Positions 1-5,357 of a DNA stretch of 9,515 bases are shown here, piece by piece. The notes under the pieces are model-generated. The model searched no databases. It was not told where the DNA came from and was given only the letters and a program-made list of their open reading frames with translations. Within the stretch, counting starts at the first letter, position 1, and the number at the start of each line of letters is the position of its first letter. Both the position numbers and the translations under genes were made by a program. The stretch comes from an uncultured Collinsella sp. (lineage in GTDB: Bacteria > Actinomycetota > Coriobacteriia > Coriobacteriales > Coriobacteriaceae). The stretch covers positions 1 to 9,515 of the forward strand of contig CAAENY010000010.1 of the NCBI GenBank assembly GCA_900757465.1, in the 5' to 3' direction.

Positions 1-47
1 CTTCGGCAGCGCTAACAATAAGGGCGGCTCTGCTAGTCTCGGGAGAC

Positions 48-79
48 CGCGGCATTCGGCGGGCCTACCGAATGCCGCG
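48..79. repeat. Perfect 12-bp inverted repeat (hairpin)
   Basis: The arms CGCGGCATTCGG (48-59) and CCGAATGCCGCG (68-79) are exact reverse complements, separated by an 8-nt loop. The stem is GC-rich and would be very stable in RNA or single-stranded DNA. No run of T follows on either strand, so it is not a standard intrinsic terminator. It could be a REP-like intergenic palindrome, a protein-binding site or an mRNA 3'-end stabiliser. The sequence does not decide between these. Confidence 0.75.
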
Positions 80-80
80 A

Positions 81-106
81 TCAGTAGCGGTCAGTAGCGG
101 TCAGTA
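81..106. repeat. 10-bp direct repeat, about 2.6 copies
   Basis: The unit TCAGTAGCGG occurs at 81-90 and 91-100, followed by the partial copy TCAGTA at 101-106. It starts two bases after the 48-79 hairpin. The CAGTAG core also occurs in the 22-bp repeat further right, so the two arrays may share an origin. Function unknown. Confidence 0.7.
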
Positions 107-168
107 TATTCTTCGGAGCCGTTTCTCTGGGCTTCGGCGGACTTGCCAACTCGCGCTTGGGCACTACT

Positions 169-234
169 CAGTAGATTACTCAGCAGTGCCCAGTAGATTA
201 CTCAGCAGTGCCCAGTAGATTACTCAGTAGTGCC
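169..234. repeat. 22-bp tandem repeat, three copies
   Basis: Three head-to-tail copies lie at 169-190, 191-212 and 213-234. The first two are identical; the third differs by one C-to-T change. A 6-nt start of a fourth copy follows at 235-240. Each unit begins CAGTAGATTACT and ends CAGTGCC (TAGTGCC in the third copy), and contains the small dyad AGTA-GAT-TACT. The array is framed by a perfect 11-bp inverted repeat: TGGGCACTACT at 158-168 and AGTAGTGCCCA at 226-236. There are no unique spacers between copies, so it is not CRISPR. Candidates are iteron-like protein-binding sites, a minisatellite made by replication slippage, or part of a mobile or integration site. Confidence 0.85.
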
Positions 235-291
235 CAGCAGGGGGAGGGCAGCAAACGCAATGGGCCTGTTTCCCGGCTAGGACCTGCAGCC

Positions 292-1674
292 TCAAACTTC
301 GCTTGGCATCCTGTAGAACTGGTGCGGGTCTTTCGGGCTTTTCCCTACCCATTCCAACAGGCCTCGCCCGGCAAGGTCTTTCAGAGTCTTCGAGGCCGTT
401 TTCCTACCGACATTGGACTCCCGCGCGAGGTCGGAGGTCGTGATTTTCCCCTGAGCGGCGGCAATTGCCATCGCTGCTCGTTCGCGCTCGCTGAGGAGCG
501 GTCGGTTGTCGGCCGCGGTTCTCCTGAAGGCCGCTTTCTGTAACCCAGGACGCTCGAAGACGACGACGGTGCTGTTGACGGTCTGCTCGAAGCGGAACCT
601 CACGCCGGCTGCCTCGCAGGCCTCCTTGATGCGCGGTATGCCCGTGCCGTACTGCTCGATGACGCCGGCGCGGAACAGGGTGCGCGCGATCGCGGGGTTT
701 CGGAGGCCGAACTCGCTCGCGGTACCGTCTAGGTGCTCTTGCGGCGAGTCGCCCTCGGGGAACAGGCCCGGGCTCACGATCTGGACGGTGTCCATGAACA
801 CGTTGACCTCGACGGCGGTGCCGGTGGTGTAGTCGCGGTGGCACAGCGCGTTGGCAACCGCCTCGCGGATGGCCTCGGCCGGGATCTCGGGGATCTCCTT
901 GCGGTACATGCCCGTCTCGCCGATGACGAACTCGCGCCTGATGTTCGACGTCACGAAGTACTCGGCGAAGTCGAGCAGCTTGAGCATGGTGCCGCACTCG
1001 CGGCGCAGGTCGAGGATCTTGGCCTTGGTGTTGCCGCCCAGAAGCCCCAGCTTCATCCTGGGGTAGGTGTCGGATCCCTCGCAGAACAGCTCCACCGCGG
1101 CGTTTCTTAGGCTGCCGTCGGGCGCGACGAGGTCGAGCCTTGCCAAGGTGTCCTCCACGCCGGCGAACCCGCCGCCCACGCGTCCGGCCCTGCCGCCGCG
1201 CGCGACGAAGTCACGCACCGCCTGCTCGTCGGCGTCGGAGACGGGCCTGCCGGACGGCAGCGAGTCCCACGGGCTACGGGCGCGCTCACGCTTGACGACC
1301 ATGGCGCTCAGCTCCGAGGCCGACAGCGCTTTGTTCGAAGTCCCCACGCGGGTGAAGTAGCGTCCGTCGGCGGAGTAGGGGGCGTCGGCACCTGAGAAGG
1401 CAATTTTGATGTATCGCAGCCCATCATCGGCGTCGAGGCACTCGACCGTCGGGAACACCGCGGGCTCGATCTTGTCGGACACCCACGACGTCACCTGGCG
1501 CAGCGTTGCGTCGCTGACATCCTGGCCGATGACATCGCCGTTGTCCTTCACGCCGAAGTAGAGCTCGCCGCGGCCGTGCTTGTTCAGCATGGCGCTGATG
1601 GCTTGCAGTGCTTCTTTATGCTCGCCAGTGGACTTCTTGAACTCGACGGTCTCGCTCTCGCTGCCCAGGTTCAT
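292..1674 (-). CDS. AlbA_2 (Schlafen-type) / GHKL ATPase-like / winged-helix protein
   Basis: This 460-residue protein belongs to the family annotated as ATP-binding protein, AAA-4 or RecG-related transcriptional regulator. Residues about 5-125 form an AlbA_2/Schlafen-type nucleic-acid-binding domain, with the opening motif ESETVEFKKS and later GVKDNGDVIG. Residues about 265-375 form the GHKL-like HATPase_c_4 domain, with REAVANALCHRDY (270-282), SPGLFPEG, RNPAIA and YGTGIPRI (342-349). Residues about 393-458 resemble a winged helix (TTSDLARESNVGRKTASKTL). The order and length are complete for the family. The ATG at 1674 is preceded by GGGAAAGG with an 8-nt gap. The protein is probably cytosolic and binds DNA or RNA; regulatory, defence and toxin-antitoxin-like roles have all been suggested for relatives, and the actual role here is unknown. 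It is divergent from the pel operon, so it could regulate it, but nothing in the sequence proves a link. Confidence 0.88.
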   Translation of the reverse strand: MNLGSESETVEFKKSTGEHKEALQAISAMLNKHGRGELYFGVKDNGDVIGQDVSDATLRQVTSWVSDKIEPAVFPTVECLDADDGLRYIKIAFSGADAPYSADGRYFTRVGTSNKALSASELSAMVVKRERARSPWDSLPSGRPVSDADEQAVRDFVARGGRAGRVGGGFAGVEDTLARLDLVAPDGSLRNAAVELFCEGSDTYPRMKLGLLGGNTKAKILDLRRECGTMLKLLDFAEYFVTSNIRREFVIGETGMYRKEIPEIPAEAIREAVANALCHRDYTTGTAVEVNVFMDTVQIVSPGLFPEGDSPQEHLDGTASEFGLRNPAIARTLFRAGVIEQYGTGIPRIKEACEAAGVRFRFEQTVNSTVVVFERPGLQKAAFRRTAADNRPLLSERERAAMAIAAAQGKITTSDLARESNVGRKTASKTLKDLAGRGLLEWVGKSPKDPHQFYRMPSEV

Positions 1675-1711
1675 CCGCGCTGCCTTTCCCGTTCGTTGCT
1701 TGTCTCGTTGG

Positions 1712-1717
1712 ATTATA
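1712..1717 (-). promoter_or_regulatory. Candidate -10 box for the minus-strand gene
   Basis: Read on the minus strand this is a perfect TATAAT, 37 nt upstream of the ATG at 1674. It would give a leader of about 30 nt that contains the GGGAAAGG ribosome binding site at 1690-1683. No good -35 hexamer is present at the expected distance (only T-rich sequence near 1735-1741), so the promoter may be weak or activator-dependent. Not tested beyond the match. Confidence 0.45.
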
Positions 1718-1916
1718 CCGTGGTCACCATGGGCGAAAACGTGGAAGCGCGCTTGCTTGCCTCTACCATGTTCTCATGCGCCTTAATGCCCTTTGTGAAG
1801 AATCATCCCATTGGGAAACGGGTCCCTATGGAACGATTTTGGTATCAGGCATAGGGGGGCGCTATCGTGGATGTCGTCACCATTGCCTGCGCCCTCGATC
1901 CAGAGATGTAATTACA
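1718..1916. other. Intergenic DNA with no recognised feature
   Basis: This is the first part of the divergent intergenic region. Reading frames cross it, but none has a ribosome binding site followed by a recognisable protein. A very short frame from GTG at 1867 to TAA at 1909-1911 (14 codons) lies behind a G-rich run at 1854-1859. It could be chance, a leader peptide or a gene remnant, and is not called as a gene. Confidence 0.5.
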
Positions 1917-2037
1917 GAAGTGCGGGGAAAAATCGAAAACCTTCGAGCACAACGCGGTTTTTTTGTATCAAAACCGCAGGTCGCGGAAGCCTAAAACGGG
2001 GGTCTGGTCAGCATTCCTTTGGTTTTCCCCGCACTTC
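1917..2037. repeat. 121-bp element bounded by a perfect 15-bp inverted repeat
   Basis: The arms GAAGTGCGGGGAAAA (1917-1931) and TTTTCCCCGCACTTC (2023-2037) are exact reverse complements separated by 91 nt. Inside lie two further perfect stems: TCGAA/TTCGA with a 4-nt loop (1933-1946) and GCGGTTTT/AAAACCGC with an 8-nt loop (1954-1977). This looks like either a miniature inverted-repeat element (MITE) or a multibranched structured RNA closed by a long stem. No T-tract follows either arm, so it is not an intrinsic terminator. No clear target-site duplication flanks it: ATTACA sits on the left, CGAATT on the right. It contains no plausible coding sequence. Confidence 0.7.
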
Positions 2038-2051
2038 CGAATTTGGCCTCT

Positions 2052-2130
2052 CGCCACATCCCGATTACGTCTTAAAGTGGCGCAAAAAGCCGTGTGCTCT
2101 GCTTGATTTTGCTCAGGAATTATGCCTGAG
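2052..2130. repeat. Two further stem-loops upstream of pelD
   Basis: CGCCAC (2052-2057) pairs with GTGGCG (2077-2082) across a 19-nt loop. CTCAGG (2112-2117) pairs with CCTGAG (2125-2130) across a 7-nt loop. These short perfect dyads follow the 121-bp element and precede the pelD promoter. They could be regulator binding sites or part of a structured transcript if transcription starts further upstream. Six-base dyads can arise by chance, hence the modest confidence. Confidence 0.4.
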
Positions 2131-2252
2131 GGGTAGTGGATTCGCCTTTCTCCGCCGTGCAGCGGCACGTGTAGGGCTCTCTGGCTCAGGCGCGAGTCGC
2201 TTCCCGTCTGAAAAAGTTCTTAAAACAGCTTTAAAGTTGCCTTTGGCCTACA

Positions 2253-2282
2253 TTGACAGCGTACAATACGCATGTTTACCAT
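2253..2282 (+). promoter_or_regulatory. Candidate pel operon promoter
   Basis: A perfect -35 hexamer TTGACA (2253-2258) is followed after 18 nt by TACCAT (2277-2282), which fits a -10 box at four of six positions. An A/T-rich stretch at about 2210-2236 could act as an UP element. An alternative -10, TACAAT (2262-2267), would pair with TTGCCT (2237-2242) over a long 19-nt spacer. Both readings place the transcription start between about 2273 and 2290. That is at or beyond the ATG codons at 2272 and 2281, which supports the GTG at 2317 as the start of pelD. Confidence 0.5.
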
Positions 2283-2298
2283 GGCAAAAGCTAAATTT

Positions 2299-2310
2299 GG
2301 GGAGGGGGAG
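2299..2310 (+). promoter_or_regulatory. Ribosome binding site that decides the pelD start
   Basis: The purine run GGGGAGGGGGAG ends 6 nt before the GTG at 2317, and its GGAGG core ends 11 nt before it. No Shine-Dalgarno-like sequence precedes the in-frame ATGs at 2272 and 2281. The run would lie inside the coding region if either ATG were used. Confidence 0.65.
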
Positions 2311-2316
2311 CGCACG

Positions 2317-4455
2317 GTGGAAGTGCTGGTTGTTGGCAATACCGCGTATGTCGATGACGACTTTTGTGCCAAGGCGTTTCCCGGTGACCATGTTCAGGTC
2401 GTGGCGGCCAACGAGGCGCGCCGCGACGGGTCGTCGCTCCATGCGTCTTGGAAAGAGCTGCTGCAGCACCTGGACCAGGCTTACGAATTCGACCGTGTGG
2501 TCTACCTCTCTACCTATCTCACGCCGCATACCGAGGCCGTTGGCGACATCGAGCTGCTGCGCTCCGTCTTTCGAGCTTGCATGGGTCGCCAGATTCAGCT
2601 GCTGTTTGTGACTGGTCCCATGGGAGCGGACGGTGCGGTGGACGTTGCGGGGCAAAACGGCAAGGGCATCATTGCCCGTGCGGCCAACGACCTGTGCCGC
2701 TACTATGCGGTCCGCGACGGCATTCAGGCCAAGATCTTGCGCGTGCCGTATCTGTACACCGCCTCGCCCACGCTGGAAGACCCGATTTTGACCCCGCTGT
2801 TCGAGGCGTGCTCGCAAGGCTCTGCTGTCATGAGGGCTGGGGCGGACTCACCGCTCGGTGCCCTCTGCGCCGAGGAGCTGGCCGTTCTGGTGCGTCGCAT
2901 CTTCGACAGCTGGGATGCCACATTCGAGGAACTCGAGGTTCCGGATAGCTTTGCCCACACCGTGGGAGACCTGGGCGAGGCGCTCAAGGGCTTGTTCCCG
3001 GGGCTCGACATTACCTACGACGGGGACGCCGTCGTCTCCATTGCTCCGAGCGATACCGTCCGCACGCGCTATGGCTGGTTTCAGCGCTACGACCTGCTGC
3101 GCGATCTTTCGACCATACAGGCTCGCTGGGATACTGGCCGTGCAAAGAAGGTCAACCCCTTGCGCGCCGCCATCGACCGCATTCAAATGCGCACGCTGCC
3201 TGTCAAATGTCTGGAGACGGCAGCTGCTTGGGTTCTCTTTGAAGTGCTGGAGCATCTGTTCTCCCAGTCCTCCCAGCTCAACGTGCTCGACTATCGCCTG
3301 CTCTACGTGGTGCTGATCGGCACGCTGTATGGCTTGGACTTTGGCCTGGTTGCGGCGCTGCTGGCGTCGGTGGGTTTGGCTGCGAGCTACTTTACTCAGT
3401 ACGGCTATACCTTCCAGGGGCTGTTCTACGAGCCGTCCAACTGGCTGCCGTTTATTGCGTACTTTGTTGTGGGTGCTGTGTGCGGCTATGTGCAGCTGCG
3501 CAACAGCGAAGCCATCAGGGCGGAGCGTGATCAAAACGAGCTCGTGCGCAACCGCAATACGTTCCTTACGCAGCTCTATCACGACGCGATCGAGGACAAG
3601 CGCGCGTACAGGCGCCAGATCGTGGGTCGCCACGACAGCTTTGGCAAGATCTTTGCCGTGACGCAGGAGCTCGACGTGCTCAACCCGCGCGACATCTATC
3701 GCAAGTGCTGCGAGCTTCTGGGCGAGATCCTCGAGAACGATTCGGTGGCGATCTACCATGTTTCGGGCGGGGCATTTGCACGCCTGGTGGCAGCAAGTCC
3801 CGCGATTGCCGAAGATGCCGCACGCTCGCTCACGCTCGAGCAGCTTGCACCTCTTTTGGGCGACGGGGGTCGTTCGAACCTGTGGGTGAACCGCGAGCTG
3901 ACGCCGGGACTTCCCATGTTTGGATATGCGATCGAGCGCGACGGGGCCCCCGCCGTGTTGATCTTTGTGCGTCGTGCGGCCGAAAACCAAATGACCCTCT
4001 ATTATCAAAACCTGTTCCGCATCTTGTGCGGTCTGGTCGAAAGCGCGCTGGGCCGTGCCTTTGACTATGAGGCGGTGGCGCAGGATAAACGCTGCGTTGA
4101 CGGCACTTGCGTGCTCAAGCAGGCTGCCTTTGGCCAAGAGCTTGCGGCGGCGCAGGCGCTGGCAGATAGCAAGATGGGGAGTTTTTTGCTCCTGCGCGTG
4201 GTACCGGGCATGGAGCCTGTCGGCGAGCTTGCGGGCGCAATTGGGTCGGCAATCCGCGAGAGCGACGCGGCTGGCTTGGTCGACGGCGACGTGCTCTACC
4301 TGCTTATGCGCCAGGCAAAGGCGTGCGATCTGCCCATTATTCGCGAGCGCCTGAGCGCAAAGCAGATTGCGGTGGAGCCCGTCGACGGCGAGGACATCGT
4401 GGCGCTGTTGCAGCACATCTCTTACACCGGTGACGGTGAGGGGGGTGCCGCTTGA
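2317..4455 (+). CDS. pelD: PelD, membrane c-di-GMP receptor with N-terminal SDR-like domain
   Basis: The protein has 712 residues from GTG 2317 (727 from ATG 2272). Residues about 2-160 resemble an atypical short-chain dehydrogenase/epimerase fold: a first strand VEVLVVGNTAYVDDD and a later segment NDLCRYYAVRDG...AKILRVPYLY. The glycine-rich nucleotide motif is not canonical, so activity is doubtful. Residues about 296-394 hold roughly four membrane helices. A charged, probably helical linker follows, then a GAF-like domain (about 440-580) and a degenerate GGDEF domain (about 595-700). In the last, IRESD keeps the RxxD c-di-GMP inhibitory site (R647, D650). Five residues later the cyclase signature is replaced by DGDVL, so no cyclase activity is expected. 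In Pel systems c-di-GMP binding to PelD activates polymer synthesis. An extra N-terminal SDR-like region is, as I recall, known from Gram-positive PelD. Pseudomonas PelD lacks it. The stop overlaps the start of pelE by 4 bp. Confidence 0.88.
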   Translation: MEVLVVGNTAYVDDDFCAKAFPGDHVQVVAANEARRDGSSLHASWKELLQHLDQAYEFDRVVYLSTYLTPHTEAVGDIELLRSVFRACMGRQIQLLFVTGPMGADGAVDVAGQNGKGIIARAANDLCRYYAVRDGIQAKILRVPYLYTASPTLEDPILTPLFEACSQGSAVMRAGADSPLGALCAEELAVLVRRIFDSWDATFEELEVPDSFAHTVGDLGEALKGLFPGLDITYDGDAVVSIAPSDTVRTRYGWFQRYDLLRDLSTIQARWDTGRAKKVNPLRAAIDRIQMRTLPVKCLETAAAWVLFEVLEHLFSQSSQLNVLDYRLLYVVLIGTLYGLDFGLVAALLASVGLAASYFTQYGYTFQGLFYEPSNWLPFIAYFVVGAVCGYVQLRNSEAIRAERDQNELVRNRNTFLTQLYHDAIEDKRAYRRQIVGRHDSFGKIFAVTQELDVLNPRDIYRKCCELLGEILENDSVAIYHVSGGAFARLVAASPAIAEDAARSLTLEQLAPLLGDGGRSNLWVNRELTPGLPMFGYAIERDGAPAVLIFVRRAAENQMTLYYQNLFRILCGLVESALGRAFDYEAVAQDKRCVDGTCVLKQAAFGQELAAAQALADSKMGSFLLLRVVPGMEPVGELAGAIGSAIRESDAAGLVDGDVLYLLMRQAKACDLPIIRERLSAKQIAVEPVDGEDIVALLQHISYTGDGEGGAA

Positions 4456-5357
4456 TCTCGCTTGTCGTTGCTGCCGTCTTGCTGCTGATTCATGCGCTGG
4501 TTTGCCTGATGCTGTGGACGCTCATGAAGCTGGGCCTGCTGCCGGTGCGCGGGCACATGCTGGCTGTAATAGTGCTGGTGCCGCTGTGGGGCCCGTTGCT
4601 GGTGGTTTTGTTATCGGTCCGCAGCGCGGTGTTTGACGAGGGGCTGAAAGAGTCTGCGCTGGAGTCGCTGCGCTTCAACGACGACCTGCATCGTAGCATG
4701 TCGGTTCCGAGTGGTGAGGACGATGCAGGCGTAGTGCCGCTCGAAGAGGCGCTCATCGTCAACGACCCGGCATACCGGCGCCGCCTAATGCTCTCCATGC
4801 TCACCGAGGAGCCCGACGCTTACCTGGCGCAGCTGCAGGCGGCTAAGCTTAACGATGACGTTGAGGTGGCGCACTATGCCGCGACGGCGGTGGCGCAGAT
4901 CTCCAAGGAGTCCGACCTTAGACTGCAGCAGCTGGAACGTGCCTTTAAGACCGACCCGAGCGCGCAAAACCTCAACGAATACTGTGATTTTCTTGGTGAA
5001 TACTTGGGCTCGGGCTTGGCCGAGGGACGCGTGGCTCAGATTCAGCGCCAACAGTACGCGCGCCTGCTTGCGCGTCGCTGCGAGCGCGAGGATACCCTTG
5101 AGCTGCGCATTCGATACGCGACGGCGCTGGCCGATGTCGGACAGATCGACGAGGCGCAGGCCGTGACCGACCAGCTGGTGCTCGATGTGCCCGAGGAACA
5201 GGAGGTTTGGATGCTTTGCCTGCGCCTGGCCGTGATGCGCCGCGACGGTGACGAGGTCCACCGTGTGATCGATGCGATCGACAATCAGCATGTGTATTTG
5301 AGTGCCGCCAACCGCGAACAGTTGGCGTTTTGGCGCGACGGGGAGGAGGCCAGATGA
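4452..5357 (+). CDS. pelE: PelE, membrane-anchored helical-repeat protein
   Basis: The protein has 301 residues. Two hydrophobic segments (about 2-25 and 36-56) are followed by a soluble, alpha-helical, TPR-like region to the end, for example YATALADVGQIDEAQAV. The block PLEEALIVNDPAYRRRLM followed by LNDDVEVAHYAATA is typical of PelE-like proteins as I recall them. In Pel systems PelE bridges PelD and the glycosyltransferase PelF at the cytoplasmic membrane. The start is a TTG within the overlap TTGA shared with the pelD stop, behind a G-rich ribosome binding site (GAGGGGGG, about 6 nt away). TTG start plus overlap suggests translational coupling and tuned output. Identity rests on membrane topology, the conserved block and gene order; the repeat region alone would be uninformative. 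Confidence 0.83.
   Translation: MISLVVAAVLLLIHALVCLMLWTLMKLGLLPVRGHMLAVIVLVPLWGPLLVVLLSVRSAVFDEGLKESALESLRFNDDLHRSMSVPSGEDDAGVVPLEEALIVNDPAYRRRLMLSMLTEEPDAYLAQLQAAKLNDDVEVAHYAATAVAQISKESDLRLQQLERAFKTDPSAQNLNEYCDFLGEYLGSGLAEGRVAQIQRQQYARLLARRCEREDTLELRIRYATALADVGQIDEAQAVTDQLVLDVPEEQEVWMLCLRLAVMRRDGDEVHRVIDAIDNQHVYLSAANREQLAFWRDGEEAR

Larger units (their letters stand above)
1..291. other. Repeat-rich stretch without a supported gene
   Basis: This stretch lies downstream of the stop codon of the minus-strand gene. No start codon with a ribosome binding site and a protein-like reading frame is visible. Two plus-strand frames run in open from the left edge, closing at a TAG at 95-97 and a TAG at 216-218. 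Neither gives a recognisable peptide, and open frames are common in GC-rich DNA, so the tail of an upstream gene can be neither shown nor excluded. What the region does hold is repeats: a palindrome GTCTC-GG-GAGAC at 36-47, a strong hairpin at 48-79, a 10-bp direct repeat from 81 and a 22-bp tandem repeat from 169. No T-tract follows the hairpin and no convincing terminator for the minus-strand gene is visible. Confidence 0.6.

Noticed and set aside
169..240. Possible CRISPR array
   Set aside because: The 22-bp units abut directly with no unique spacers and no cas gene is nearby.
1867..1911. 14-codon frame behind a G-rich run, possible leader peptide
   Set aside because: Too short to judge, no regulatory codon run, and no attenuator hairpin with a T-tract after it.
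1933..1946. Minus-strand intrinsic terminator (TCGAA stem followed by TTTTT)
   Set aside because: The stem is only 5 bp and A/T-leaning, and it lies upstream of the minus-strand gene with no gene to terminate. The pairing is better explained as part of the 121-bp element.
2075..2100. GGCGCAAAAAGCC resembling part of a c-di-GMP-I (GEMM) riboswitch upstream of pelD
   Set aside because: Only a loose match to the GACGCAAAGCC segment. The GGCAAACC-like part, the paired P1 stem and the second tetraloop-type arm are not visible, so the resemblance is judged to be chance.
1811..2611. Long plus-strand reading frame crossing the intergenic region into pelD
   Set aside because: It runs through the inverted-repeat element and overlaps pelD in another frame. 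It has no ribosome binding site and its translation is not protein-like.
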